A stretch of DNA of 64,000 nt from contig CM026426.1 of the NCBI GenBank assembly GCA_014871385.1, forward strand, positions 68,688,674 to 68,752,673, written 5' to 3'. A program made the translations under genes and the position numbers. The notes below the pieces were generated by a model that was given only the letters and a program-made list of their open reading frames with translations, was not told where the DNA came from and made no database searches. Position 1 is the stretch's first letter, and each line of letters begins with the position of its first letter. The DNA is from Ceratodon purpureus (lineage: Eukaryota > Streptophyta > Bryopsida > Pseudoditrichales > Ditrichaceae). Below are positions 21,747 to 33,879 of this stretch, in pieces.

Positions 21747-21943
21747 AACAGCCTATTACATCATCAGGGTATGGTCATGCAACTTTGCCAAATATTATTC
21801 CCATTTCATATCATTTCATGTGAAATGTAAAGCTGAATAGTGTACTCAATGAGTACTTAGTGTACTAATTCCGTTCTCAGTGTACTGGTTTTGTTACTAA
21901 TGTCTCAAGTTATAGGGGTGGCAATCCCAGCGGCAAAGAACGT
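21747..21943 (+). repeat. ~195-bp direct duplication, copy 2
   Basis: Second copy of 17,819-18,012, with scattered substitutions. It lies about 3.9 kb downstream in the same orientation and is followed by unrelated sequence, so only this piece of the SET gene was duplicated. Confidence 0.8.
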
Positions 21944-22075
21944 AGATGTATAGTGCATACTTCAACAATGACCAGGTATACAGAAAATGCAATTCTTTAA
22001 TTTTTAAATACATAAAATTGTACTAGAAATGTTCTAAAATTCTATCTACATGCTGCTTACTAAAACCACATGAAG

Positions 22076-22372
22076 CTAACATTCCATTGCATTCTCTAGA
22101 TTGTCCATCTCTTCCTCACAAATCCCTTCATAGAAGTCATTCCACATAGCTTGGATCTCGACTTCTGTCCATTTAGGACTACTTCGACACTTGCACTTCT
22201 TCCTCCTATGCTCCTTCCTCTTAACTTTTGCACAATTTAAACAACAGTAGAAAACATAAAATAAAAGCATAAGAATGCATCCTATGACTAGAAAACCCTC
22301 GTAGGAACCTTCTTCTTCGAAGTCTGCTGAACCCAAAGTATGGTCCATCAAGTCACTGCAAAATATAGTCAC
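22076..22372 (-). CDS. small single-pass membrane protein, unknown
   Basis: The 98-residue frame starts with a short acidic region, then a hydrophobic helix at about residues 27-46 (GFLVIGCILMLLFYVFYC). A basic, cysteine-containing patch follows (KRKEHRRKKCKC), then an acidic tail. The pattern fits a type III/N-out membrane protein with a cytosolic basic tail. I do not recognise the family. It lies in the GTAC-rich part of C1. Confidence 0.35.
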   Translation of the reverse strand: MTIFCSDLMDHTLGSADFEEEGSYEGFLVIGCILMLLFYVFYCCLNCAKVKRKEHRRKKCKCRSSPKWTEVEIQAMWNDFYEGICEEEMDNLENAMEC

Positions 22373-22400
22373 TGTAAGTTAGTATTCTATACTATTATTA

Positions 22401-23110
22401 GAACTGACTGTACAAATTTTACAGTTGAAGGTTTATTGTGTACAAAAGAGTACATAATCTCTGTACAAAGAACTGTACGACCTGGTCGCCACAAACTTCT
22501 GTTCAGTTATTTATACAGTAGTACAGTACTATTTACGTAGCTCAAGTACAAATGTACCCTAGAACTACATCCACTCTCAGTGTAGTACAAACAACACTAA
22601 GTGTAGTACAAACAGCAGTAAGTGTAGTACAAACATCCCTAGTTGCTCAACTCCTATCACACTTCATACAGTTTGTATTGAAGATACCAAAGAGTGTTAC
22701 TACAAACAATGTTCTTGCTTACCTCTTTTTCCACTCACTGCACACAAATCCATTTCTCTTAGTACATATGGTAAAAAGAGTACAATAAGTACAACTACTC
22801 TGTAATAGCGACTACAAAAATTCATGTTGTAGAAGGGGATCTAGCAACTTACAAAATGGTTGTACAGGTAGTACTTCTTGATAAAATCGAAGTATGAACT
22901 CTACTCCTGCCACTGTACACAGAGTAAGCACCACCAAAAATGTTGAATACACTTGTACAAATCCAAGTACAGACATCGCTCCGAATAGTATCGTCGCTCC
23001 AACAAACTACTATTGCAAGGGAATATTGTACCAACAATATACTAGGAAGTAGCAAACACTCACAATCCAAAGTTGTCCATTACAATCTATACTACAGAGT
23101 ATACTCTCAG
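22401..23110. repeat. dense GTAC motif block of C1
   Basis: I count about 15 GTAC tetramers in 22,401-22,800, where chance would give one or two. Most are flanked as AGTACAAA or TTTGTAC, and pairs often face each other (for example GTACAAAGAACTGTAC). At 22,571-22,640 the unit AGTGTAGTACAAACA repeats three times. No protein is encoded. Similar blocks lie at 16,560-17,150, 25,330-25,390, 26,755-26,830 and 27,900-27,985, mainly inside introns. Confidence 0.8.
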
Positions 23111-23470
23111 ACTACGCAGAATTGAAGTTCAATAAATTCCAATACAACTAATACAAGGGATAGAAGAGGCTCTTTTAGTGGCATATGTAGTTGTCCCCAG
23201 TTCCCTAAGTGCGCCTCTTCCACAAAACGGACGAAAGCAAACTCTCAGCCCTTCCAGTATGCTCTCATATAGTCCTTGCAAAGAAATTGGATAGAAACAT
23301 CGCATTTGCGAACTACCCGTCAGTACCCAAACGTAGACACCAGTGTACATTATGTACAAAACAGTACATAGTTGAGAAGTTGAAGGCTTCTTCTATTCCT
23401 GCGAGATATTGCGAGAAATTTTGGAAGCAAATCTGAAAGTAAACTAGTAAACAACGGAGAATACCAACCT

Positions 23471-23821
23471 TCATGTCCTCTGACGATTAGGCGACTCACA
23501 ACTCGTGGTAGGATAGTGATGGAGGGATTCTACCTCTACCACACCCGCTCGCCCAAACAATGTCGCACTGCTTCTAACAACCCGACTTGGAGAGCTCTCT
23601 ACAGTGTTGCAAAGTCCTAGATAGAATGCAATGTTTCCCTGCTTTGACTCTGGAGTTTTTGAGACATAGCCGTCTGTTGTGGTAAGCAAGGAATTAAACT
23701 CGGTGACTACATCGGCATGAGAAGTATGTCGACTATACAATGGAAAGTACAAGGTGATGAGCTTCTGAACATGTTTAGAGTTAGGGAATTTCCGCTTGGT
23801 CATGGCCACAAAGAATTCCAA
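23471..23821 (-). CDS. unassigned frame in C1
   Basis: This is a 116-residue minus-strand frame. It contains TKRKFPNSKHVQKLITLYFPLYSR and TTDGYVSKTPESK and has ordinary amino-acid composition. It may be an exon, since a GT-like donor lies near its 3' end. No family is recognised and the start is uncertain. Confidence 0.3.
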   Translation of the reverse strand: MEFFVAMTKRKFPNSKHVQKLITLYFPLYSRHTSHADVVTEFNSLLTTTDGYVSKTPESKQGNIAFYLGLCNTVESSPSRVVRSSATLFGRAGVVEVESLHHYPTTSCESPNRQRT

Positions 23822-24229
23822 GCAAGCACTACGAGATAGACTTCAAGTTAAGAACGGGAGACAACAAGAAACAGGAGGCAACATGCAAAGGAAAGCGAAG
23901 AAAAGCGGCCGCAACTCTCACCTCTCAACATCCACACCACTCAGACACAGTCTCTCAACATCCAACAAAGGAACTGCAAGAACATGCACGACCAGACGAG
24001 CGGACTCCCTAGGCTGCGACCTCACAACACGGCAACTCCCGAGGCTGCGACCTCACTGTGTACGCGTACCACTCCCATCCTCCCCCGCCCTCAACCGCCA
24101 CCCACCCAAACCCGTCACAATATACTGAATTCATAGATATTAGCTCTGAAATGTAAGGAGGGGCTAGACGGTGGCGGTGACGGAGTGTATTACGAGGTCG
24201 GACAAATAGGAGCCATGCATGTCTTTGCA

Positions 24230-25190
24230 TAAAGATGACACTTAAGCACGTATATTATCTGATTATATATGATACATTTTAAATGTATTAGTCCAAATAT
24301 TATCATTTTTCATGTTTCAAATCTTTTAAATAGAGGTATTAAGAAAGATCAAAATTTTAATAAGATATAATTGATAATGTATAACTTAGAAACATAGGTA
24401 ATAGAATTAAGGGAATATAGTATTGAAGTAATCGTTCTTCAATTAATTGATTTTGGATGCTTGTTTAGGATAATGTGCATTTTTTAATTATATGATGAAC
24501 ACTTAAATATTGGAGACGTAGTTCATATTGACTGATATAAAAATATAGTAATGCATATTTATTTATAATATGTATAAAATATTTGCAGTAGCCATTTTTG
24601 TTGAAAATATGCATATGCCTAAACAACAAATTAATTAGTATAAAGAATTAATTACATTATTCGTGCAATGGGAGAACACAAGACCTTTTAAAGAACATGG
24701 TTTTTAAAAATATTACTTCCACTTTCCAATTATCAAGTATACGATCCTATGATTCCTTGAATGAATTAAACCATTACAACATGTTAAGAAGACAACAAAA
24801 GGGTAATATACAACTTAATAATAATGTTCTAGTCATTTTTGAATTCATACTAGTTATAGATCTTATAACTTAGATGATGACACCCAAACATCAAAACCAT
24901 AAACCCTAGAAACCCTAAGAAATCCCCACATACCCTAAAGATTCCCACCGTACCTTAAATATTCCCGCCTAATCCTACATATTTCGTCCACCTGTCATTC
25001 TACAAGACCCCAATTTGTCTCCATTGAGAATCACTTTGTCTATTGGGAACATATGGCTAAAAATATGCGTTGTTACAAATTATTGTCGCCAACGAGGCCT
25101 GTATTTGGCACATATAGAAACTGAACGATGAATATATCAGTCAGTGGTCGAGTTACAAGGCATCTGTCAGATGTGGCAGTCCACTGAGAA
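24230..25190. other. AT-rich non-coding stretch of C1
   Basis: Composition shifts to strongly AT from about 24,230 to 24,890. A short run of AAACCCTAGAAACCCTAAG follows at 24,900-24,920, which resembles the plant telomere word only loosely. No gene is seen. Confidence 0.5.
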
Positions 25191-25194
25191 CACT

Positions 25195-25315
25195 CTAAGT
25201 TGAGCGTGAATATGATCCCTCCATCTGGAATCCTATGTCATCAACCTGAATGTCGTTGCTACGCCTTCTGAGATGATTCGCAAAGTACCGTTTGAGACCA
25301 TTATGTATGGGCAAG
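25195..25315 (+). pseudogene. possible retroelement integrase fragment
   Basis: The plus frame reads NVVATPSEMIRKVPFETIMYGQAH. The pattern P-S-x-x-x-x-K-x-P-F-E-x-x-Y-G is typical of the C-terminal part of the integrase core in LTR retroelements. Only about 40 residues are recognisable, bounded by unrelated sequence. Confidence 0.35.
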
Positions 25316-25643
25316 CTCATTTGAATACAATTTCAGTACTTATAGTACTATTCTGTACAAAGTAGTATTGATTTGTACTTTGTTGATGTGACCGATAACC
25401 TTGCTTGAGAAGACCCTTTCTTCAATGAACCGACGAGTGTTTGCTTTCTTTAGAACTGCGTCGTGGACTCAACGAGTGTAATAATTCACACGTACCAATT
25501 GCATAAGAAGATGTGCATAGGCTCTGAATGCTTTATGTTTATAATCAAATTTTCCTCCATTACTTCAAAGGAAGTGCACACAGGCATGACAAAATTGGGA
25601 ATAAAACCATTAGGATACCATGTACTTATTTTACAAGTAGTCC

Positions 25644-28600
25644 CTACTCTTCGTGTTTCCTAAACCTCTCTAATACAGCTCGAATGGTTGTAAGACTGTC
25701 CTCAGTCATGTTGTAGGTGACCTCCCCCCCTTTGCGTCTACCTGGCTTTGGAACCATAGCAAATTTGCCATGCACCACCAGATATGCGTCAATATGTGCT
25801 GGTTGGGAGTTGCTGAGGAATACATAGCCATTGTTCCACTTCTGATAGTAAATGCCACGTATGACGAGGTCACCAACTTCAAACTCCGGGCCCCATGGGC
25901 ATTTGAACCCAACATCCACCTCATATTTTGCCCTACTACATTGGAGAACATAAAATTCTACTCCTTCATTGTTGCCCTCCATCGCTGGGACAACGAAGTT
26001 ATCACCCGGCCAAATCAGATCGCCAAATATTTCGCCTTCTACAGCCTCCTCCCAGTCCTCGTCAGCTGATACATCGTGGTCCATCATTTGCTCTCGCACT
26101 CCCTGAAGATCGTGAGGTTTTAGTTTCACAAGTTCCCAGTCTTCAACATGGGACGTATTCACGCAATTTGTAGAGTCCCCATCTAGACAGAATGCACAAA
26201 AGCATGACAATCTCCGAACAAAAAGTTGCGTTGGGTCAGCAACAGCAAATGAGTACACTGAATGTAATGACTCGGAACCTTTCACAGTCTCACATTCATA
26301 GCTACGTTGCCGCATACAGTCCTTGGGAATTTCCCAGAAATACCGGTTGACCTCCTTGATGCCCGTCTTTTCGAAGTTGGTATCCACTCGACCGGCCATT
26401 CTATCGTTCAGGAAGCACACTGCATCATGTGCATTGTGCATCCTCCTCCAGGTGTTCTGTAGCTGGGACTGCCAAAGAGCACGCTTCATCAATGCGCCTG
26501 CATCGTCCCTCTCCCCTCTCCCATGTCCCGTTCCAAAATAGTTCCAGTTCATAGTGCAACCGTTCGTGAGTCCAGGGTATCTCGCCACAAAATACAGTGC
26601 TCGGGCACCCTTGAACTGGCCCGCACAACCGTCGGACCACACTACATGGTGCTTTGGAGAAATGCCTAGAAGGAGGTGCATAATCAATAATCTTTATAAG
26701 CTTGCAATATATGAAATTGGCATATGTGTGTATGATGATGGTTCAAAGTTTACCTTAAAGTACCGTGTGTACACAAGGTTCCCGATTTTGTACAAAACAG
26801 TACTAATAATACAAACACTGAACTATCTACTACCCAATATACAATGTGTAATGGAGCTGTAATGGTACTATTAAATAAGATAAGCAGCACGTTGTTAAAA
26901 CATGATATGTACGTAGTTTAAATAAGCTATGCAGATCAAATTGATAATAGAATTAAAAGTACCCAACACACCTTGAGACTCTAGCCATCGCGAATGCTGC
27001 ATCATGCAGTGCTGGACGAAGAGGGAATCGTGTTGTTCATCATTTGTTATGTAGAAATGGGAGTCCTTCACAAGTTCTCCATCTGGTTTAATCCGGTAAG
27101 TAATGTGCACCAGGATACTGATCTGCGTTGAACACCAGTACATGCTCTGGATCCGGTTCTCAATCTCAAAGGTATAGTTCTCCGCAAAATCAATATGTGA
27201 TAGAATTACGTCTTTGCCCATACATTGCATCGACCGCCTGCAATGGTCGTCCTGCCACCTTGCAATGAAGTTATGCCTCACAAACTGGGGCAGTTTAGAC
27301 TTGAAGTAACTAAGAAAAATTTCAGGAGAGGTCTCCTTGTAAACCTCTATGATCCTCTTCCGCGGCCTTCCATCCCTTGTCATGCCAATGATTTCATTTT
27401 CAAAACACTTCTAGGTCACACTGGTTGATGTTGAAGACTCCAAAGGGCAAATCGGCAGCTTTGAAATACCACACTCTGCGCACGTATCCATGACGCACGA
27501 CAGTGCGTGCCACTCTGCATTCTCCGGCTTTGGGCACACAATCTCCTGCCAAAGCGATGTTGTCCCAGCGTAAGTCTTAAGTTGGGCGCTGCAATCAAAT
27601 TCTTCCGGTCGGAAGAGGCATACATCACACTCGCATTGGCAGTTGTCCAGGATGTGGATTCCCCTCCTCCGATCCCGAATCCTATTGAACCCTTCCCTGA
27701 GCATGTCAATCTCCACGTGGTATTTACAGCAATAGACGTTCCTCTAGCTGCAAGCTCTAACAAAATATGGCTTCAGACTCTCAAAGGCAACCAGCTTGAT
27801 GGGAGTTTCTGGATGCGCCTCGACAAATCTCTTATAAAAAGAGCTCTGCAAGCATGAACAGAACTTATGAGAAGAGATAAAAGCAACTAGATCCTTTGGA
27901 TGTTGTGTACGGACTTATACAAACACAGTACTGATATGTACCAAAGAGTACCAAGGAGTACCCAGTAGTACAAACAATACGGATTTAACTACATCCTGTC
28001 ATCCGGATTTGAAATTCGGCAACACAATATATGCATGTGACTTATACACTACAACGATCCTATATTCAAGCACAGTAAGAAAGAATTTATACCTGAGTTT
28101 CAAGCAGATAGTGGGTGCAATGTTGTTCTCTTACATTGCAACTTATCCACTTGTGAACAATTTCCTTTCTGTTGGAGCTCACGCGAGTCTCCTTTGTCCA
28201 CCATTTCAATACAAGCTCCTTCACCATGTTAGGCACACCGGGTCTCTTCTTACGTTTTGCAAGAGCAAAAGGTGTCCCAGCCAGTACGTCGGCGGCTTAT
28301 AGCAACCCTCAAATTCCTAGGATGAACCTTCAAAACCCTGGACAAAGCCTTGGCGTTTGTCACCGTTGAAGATACGGCCGCATCAAGAAGAACAGCCTTC
28401 CTAGCAAGCATATCTGCCGAATGAGACCCCTTCACAATGTTCAACTCATGCTGGTAATTCTTTAGAAATTCAAACTGAACCTTTGCATCTTCCACACAAG
28501 GATAGTACTTAGGAAGAAATGGAGAAACACATTCGTCCTGCAGAAAAAGCTCCATGATCTTCAAACGAGACTGGGCATCGGGACAACCTTGCATCTGACT

Positions 28601-28861
28601 CATGAAGAAATTCACGGTCTTAGACACCACACGCAGTAGTTCTCGAGAAGACAACTCATTGCCCTCCCTAGGTTCCTCCTCGGCAGTGGCAAGCAACCTA
28701 GCCTCCCTTTCTCTCTCCCTCTGCAACTCTCTACGTTTACGTTGTCTTTCTGCCTCCCCCTCTCTTAGACCGTCCCTCATTGCATCATAATCCTCAGCCC
28801 TTGCAGAGGGCCCCTTCCTCTTCACTCCTGCACGTCGTTGTATACCTCTTGCATTCCCCAT
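25644..28861 (-). pseudogene. transposase-like (RNase H-like) gene of C1
   Basis: A minus-strand gene begins near 28,861 (MGNARGIQRRAGVKRKG) with a basic N-terminus and an ER-rich coiled coil. It continues through VKELVLKWWTKETRVSSNRKE, FESLKPYFVRAC, YCCKYHVEIDMLREGF and a cysteine cluster. The catalytic-like part carries SHIDFAENYT, an intron at about 26,972-26,665 with GTAC motifs, VVWSDGCAGQFK and GTGHGRGERDDAGA. I read these as candidate acidic residues of an RNase H-like fold. The C-terminus has FEVGDLVIRG and RFRKHEE. Lesions: TAG at 27,744-27,746, TAG at 27,411-27,413, and a one-base shift near 28,265 in a T run. It is related only in broad layout to the A and B proteins. Confidence 0.65.
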
Positions 28862-29189
28862 TGCCTAAGAGAAGAACAATCTAAGCCCAACAAATTCAGA
28901 AACGCTACATGCACCAACAATATGCAACAACAACACTTAAAATTCCCTCAACAGCATTGATGGGTCAGCGTGGACACCATCGCCGAGGCGCGGGAATAAA
29001 CAAGAGCAGGCTGCAGGCTGCCCTTTTCCCTCCGGGACACCATCAACCTCAGCAGAAACGACAAATAGGACTCTGCACGATAGAAAAGAGCCCCGCGATG
29101 CCGCTAGAATACACGGAGTACCGTTCCTTGAACATTTTGTACTAAGTGTAGACGATGTACACGATGGTACTCAGAGGCCTGAGAGCGAC

Positions 29190-31169
29190 CCTAGCGTATT
29201 CTCACCCGTATGTTACAACCTAGCTGAAGGGTTGACAGACGAGGAGGAGGATCGTTTCTTGAGATCAGAGGAGGATATATTCGCAGTGGGAACTATTACT
29301 CTACCTCAGGGTTTGAGTATGCCACTTACCAACGAGGTCAACCGGTCCCCAGCCGACCTTTGCAAAGCCAACTTTACCACAGCCGACTTAAGAGCCGACT
29401 TGGGCACCGCCGACTCAGCGAAGGTACCTACACCAGTTCCACATTCTGCTACTTATCCAAAACATTTTTATACCTTCAAGGAGGGTTAAATGCTGGTTGA
29501 TGAAACACTTGTACGAGACCAGGTAGGGGATATGAAGGTGGCAGCGTGGAATCTGACTGAAGAGGAACATTTACGCAAGATCAATGTTTGTATTGAAGAG
29601 TCTCCCAAGATCTTGAAGATTGGAGCTCAATTGGATCCAGCCATGGCTAAGGAAGCCGAGGACCTGTTGAGGGAGTATACCGATGTGTTTGCATGGACAT
29701 ACAAGGATTTGAAGGGCATACCCTTGCTGGTAGCTCAGCACCGGATTGTGCTGGAGAAGGATGTTCCGCCCATTCATCAGGCTCGTTACAGGATGAATCC
29801 GAACTATGCCAGCATTGTCAAACAGGATATTGACAAACTGTTGGCGGCAGGATTCATCATACCAGTCAAGGAAGCAACCTGGCTCTCACCCATTGTTGTT
29901 GTTCCTAAAAAAAATGGTCAATTAAGAATTTGTATTGACTATCGAAGATTAAATACTGCTACCAAAAAGGACCCTTACACTCTACCGTTTACTAAAGAGG
30001 TGTTAGATGCTGTGGCAGGTTATGAGATGTACTCCTTCCTGGATGGACGGTCTGGTTATTATCAGATTTCAATTGCTCGTGAGGATAGGCATAAGACTGC
30101 CTTCATCACGGAATGGGGCGCCTTTGTTTGGGTGGTCATGCCTTTCGGCCTGACTAATGCACCACCGACTTATCAGAGGGCTGTGAACAAAGCGTTCAAG
30201 GAATATTTGGGGCGATTCATGAAGTTGTTCTTGGATGACTTCACAGTATACAACGACCTAGCCGACCATTTGGAGAAATTGCGCCTCTGTTTCGAGAAGT
30301 GCAGGCAGTATGGCATCAGTTTCAATCCAGAGAAGTGTACATTTCTGGAAACCTCTGGCATTATACTGGGTCATGTTGTTTCCAAGGCCGGCAAGATGCC
30401 AGATCCTAAGAAGATTGAAGTTATCTAGGAGATGCCCCGCCCAGAGCACGGAGCCGACGTACAGGTTTTCAATGGGTTTGCACAGTTCAACAGAATTTAT
30501 ATTAAATTCTATGCTCACATCATGGAGCCCATAACTAAACTGATGCGAAAGTCAGAGGAGTTTGTGTGGATGGACAAGTGTGAAGCTGCATGGTTGGAGA
30601 TCAAGTACAGATATACTAAGGCCCCAATCCTAGTTGCTCCCCGATGGGATATGGAGTTTCATGTCCACACCGATGCCTTTGACATAGCCGTCGGAGCTAT
30701 GTTGGCTAAGAACCAGACAGGGAAGTGTGATCAGCCCATCTCTTATGCCTCTAGATTACTTAATTCTGTTGAAAAGAATTATACCACCACGGAAAAGGAA
30801 GCCATGGCTATGGTTTATGCTCTTACAAAATATCGTCATTATCTCTTGGGGAACAAGGTGGTTTTTTATGTAGATCATATGGCTCTGGTGTATTTGGTTA
30901 ACAAACCTCAAGTGTCTGGGCGGATTGCCCGATGGCTTTTGCTGTTTCAGGAGTATGATTTCACAGTGGTGTACAAGCCCGGCCAGACGCATGGCGCAGC
31001 CGACTTACTCAATCGACTTCCCAACGGCGAGCCGCCTACAGGAGTCTCCGACCAGCTTCCTGACGCTGGCCTATTCTACGTGTCCCTTAAGTGGTTACAG
31101 GACATCAGGGATTACTTGCGTAGTGGAGAGCCGTCTGCCAACATGTCTAAGGATGAAAAGCGGAAGTTA
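29190..31169 (+). pseudogene. gypsy element G2, protease tail-RT-RNase H
   Basis: The element resumes mid-protease region (CYNLAEGLTDEEEDRFL, close to the G1 tail). Reverse transcriptase follows, with AGFIIPVKEATWLSPIVVV, QLRICIDYRRLN, FGLTNAPPTYQRAVN and the FLDDF active-site variant. RNase H follows, with FHVHTDAFDIAVGAML, TTEKEAMAMVYAL and VVFYVDHMALVYL. Together these copy the element RNA into DNA. In-frame stops: TAA at about 29,487 and TAG at about 30,426. The left part (gag, protease core) is missing where C1 ends. Element A interrupts the frame at 31,170, and the integrase continues at 53,342. Confidence 0.9.
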
Positions 31170-31195
31170 ATGCCATATTTAACTATTTCTGGACT
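31166..31195 (+). repeat. left target duplication (GTTA) and left TIR of A
   Basis: GTTA at 31,166-31,169 is followed by the 26-bp TIR at 31,170-31,195, a perfect inverse of the right TIR. Just inside, TTCTGGAC (31,187-31,194) pairs with GTCCAGAA at 31,222-31,229, giving a potential hairpin. Confidence 0.93.
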
Positions 31196-31299
31196 ATTCA
31201 TTGAGTTATGGACTGTAGATCGTCCAGAAAAAGCCAAGGAAAATGAAAGGGGCTTAGTAAAACCATGCCCTACTGTTATGAATAGTGAATTATTTGAAT

Positions 31300-31515
31300 G
31301 ATTGGATCAGGAGATCTTCCGATATAGAGTTGTTCCAAGACGAGGGAAAGTGTGGGACTAAGTAATGTATAGAACATTGTATGATTTGCAAGTCCATGGA
31401 TCAGGAGATCTTCCGATATAGTGCTGTTCCGGAAGAACAAATGTATGGACAAAGTAATGTAATGAATAATGTGTGTTTTGCAAAACCATGGATCAGGAGA
31501 TTTCCCGTTATAGGT
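31300..31515. repeat. subterminal degenerate palindromes of A, left end
   Basis: Three copies of GGATCAGGAGATCTTCCGAT-like sequence start at about 31,305, 31,392 and 31,487, spaced 87-95 bp with matching flanks (GTTCTTCCGGAAGAAC, itself palindromic). They depart from the A consensus but keep GGAGATC and the spacing of the arms. Confidence 0.7.
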
Positions 31516-31770
31516 GTTCTTCCGGAAGAACAACAGCCCATCTCACAATTGCACGAGTGAAATGGTATGGACAAACTAAGTAATATAACATTACAAATAA
31601 TACACATAGACCGATGATGGTGAAATAGTCATTTACATTACAAAAACAAGTTACATGAATATGAGGTATTGTCATGAAAGTCATTCGAATGGACGGTGCC
31701 ATATTATTACCACTAATACATCGTGGTACACAAGGCCACTGGATTGTAACCAACTCACTGCATGTACTGT

Positions 31771-33537
31771 CTATTGTTCTACTCTACTGGTGTACCATTG
31801 CCTAAGTGATCTCCTACACAATTCCCCATCCATGGGAGTTTTCTGAAGGAACTCAGTAATGGAGTCATAATGAACCAAATCCATAATGAATGGAAGTAAG
31901 GCTGTGCCGACGTCTGGTATGACGTTTCGCGGATTAGGTAGGTGCATTTCACCCTTCCAAGGAGTCGGGAAATAGCAGGAATGATTTCCATTCATTACAT
32001 TCTTCCATTCACAGTCATCTACCATGAGAACTTTACCCGGTTTGCAAAACCTGCGAGTTTTTTTATCCATACGAAGTCGTTGCAGGAACTTCTGGAAGAA
32101 TGGATAAGGCTTCTGTCGAACACACTTGTCTTGACCATACACAAAAATTAACTGCGATCTAAGCTCCTAGTGGAAGCAGATGCGCTAAGACAAGGTCCAA
32201 GCGGGATGGGGGCATACATGACCATATTCCGACATGGAAGTCTTCAAGAAGCTTTCGAAAGAACGGTCGAATTCCAGGACGGCAAATGACATTCCCTAAG
32301 TCCAGCAACGGCGGGCTGAATCCTTTATAATCCTCGAAGCACAGGACGCCATTAACTGAGAGAACTATCGCCTTCTGCACAGTTGAAATAAAAACATCAG
32401 GACATTTCTACATCTGAGACTAAACATCGAGGGATCTCCCGATGTTTGTAAATGACGAATTCGCTACATAGTTCATCGGGGGATATCTCGATGGCGCCTC
32501 CCAACGCCATGGCACACAGAGGTGGTCAGACCATGTCTTGAAAGAGTATTACCACAGCAAAGCGATTTTAAAACAAAACAAATTCAAAGTTCCAGAACTC
32601 CATTGCGTTCAGTAAGACAAATGCAAATTTTCAGGAACTCGGTTAGTTTCATTCTGCTATCAAACATGAGGGAGCTACAGCTTCATTACATGGTCATGTG
32701 AGAGAATGTATGTGTTGACAATGAAGAACTCTGAATAAAATGAGTGTTCCATAATCCAAAGTCATTTGCACTAAACTACAATCTTCGCTTCATTACATGG
32801 TCATGTGAGAGAATGTATGTATTGACAATAAAGAACTGTGAATAAAATGAGTGTTCCAAAATCCAGAGTCATTTGTACTAAGCTACACCGCCCTCAATAT
32901 CTTCAGTGCCAAGTCCGACGACCGGTCCATGGGGAACTGACCAAACTGGAAGCGGGGCCCGTTTCACATACTCTGGGACAGCTTCCCCTGAGCTGAATAG
33001 ACCCTCCAGCCACGGTTTCAGTGTCATCTGTAAGAAACCTATCACCACCATCCCCGGACCAGGTTGGGGGGTGGACAGCGTTATGAGGGTCGTTGAGAAG
33101 GTTCTTCTGTGGACTATCATCCACTAGTAGGACTTTCTCAACGGACTCCAATACCAGGAACTTAGCTAAGACACGGAGATCCTTTAGAAAGAACGGCTTG
33201 TCTGGTTTTGACGACTCCACGTATGACGAACGTGTGCATTCGTTCTGGCTAAGAACCTGCACATCTGGCAGCTGTAAGGAGGTGCCCTGAAGAACAACAG
33301 GAAGAGTTTCAGGTATATTCCTAGGCGCGATGCTGGTCCAAAAGGCTACCGTTGCCTGAGTATGAAGCCAGTTCAGGAATTCCTGGCATCCAGGTCTGAG
33401 CATTATAGGGCGCTTTTTTCCCTTGACAAAAATCCCACGGTGAACGAGAACCCCGTTTAAGTCTAGTACAACCGAATACCTTCGACCGGGTACCTTTCCG
33501 ATCACCTTTGCTGGAACGGAGGATGGGAGAGGGGGCC
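31771..33537 (-). CDS. FCP1/SCP-like HAD domains, 3' end of the large A gene
   Basis: The exon starting at 33,537 (after an AG acceptor) encodes an NLI-interacting-factor-like HAD domain. It has VVLDLNGVLVH as motif I (a DxN form seen in many plant family members), RPGCQEFLNWLH, VAFWTSIAP and VLLVDDSPQK as the late acidic motif. A second domain starts at 32,374 with VLSVNGVLC, RPGIRPFFRKLL, VGIWSCMPP, FVYGQDKC and VLMVDDCEWK. The first domain keeps one motif I aspartate, while the second has serine there, so it is probably not catalytic. Frame shifts occur near 33,020 and 32,160. Proteins of this class dephosphorylate phosphoserine, for example in the RNA polymerase II tail. Confidence 0.7.
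32681..32890. repeat. two ~107-bp tandem copies
   Basis: CTTCATTACATGGTCATGTG starts copies at 32,681 and 32,788. Both carry GAATAAAATGAGTGTTCC. They lie between the two HAD exons. Confidence 0.85.
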
Positions 33538-33577
33538 CTGGAAAATGCAACAAAAAAAAGTCTCATCAGAATTCAGC

Positions 33578-33766
33578 ATCGGGAGATCCCTCGATAAAGA
33601 TGTCCACTGTAAACAGGTGTGATCAACATTCAGCATCGGGAGATCCCTCGATATAGATGTCCACTGTGAACAGGTGTGATCAACATTCAGCATCGGGAGA
33701 TCCCTCGATATAGATGTCCACTGAAAAAATGTCATAGTAGATCCAAGCATCGGGAGATCCCTCGAT
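33578..33766. repeat. four A palindromes in an intron, 55-58-bp spacing
   Basis: Copies of ATCGGGAGATCCCTCGAT lie at 33,578, 33,636, 33,691 and 33,749 inside the intron 33,538-33,879. Each is set in a ~55-bp unit containing GATGTCCACTG. Confidence 0.9.
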
Positions 33767-33879
33767 GCACATGTTTACTGAATTCCTCAAGCATCTACAG
33801 GAGACACTACACGTTCTACATATGTCCAATCTGAGGACATTAGAACTATCAGTCCTACAATTAGAGTCCGACTAGATAC

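Larger units (their letters stand above)
16471..29190. mobile_element. large DNA element C1 (GTAC-rich)
   Basis: The block is united by very frequent GTAC tetramers in non-coding parts, by a transposase-like gene at its right (minus strand) and by a SET gene at its left (plus strand). Exon-like segments with clean GT and AG borders alternate with GTAC-rich introns. I could not find terminal inverted repeats or a target duplication, so both limits are approximate. The left limit meets the G1 LTR. The right limit meets the protease tail of G2. It may form one element with C2 (53.8-57.9 kb), separated by G2 and A, or the two may be separate insertions. Confidence 0.6.
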
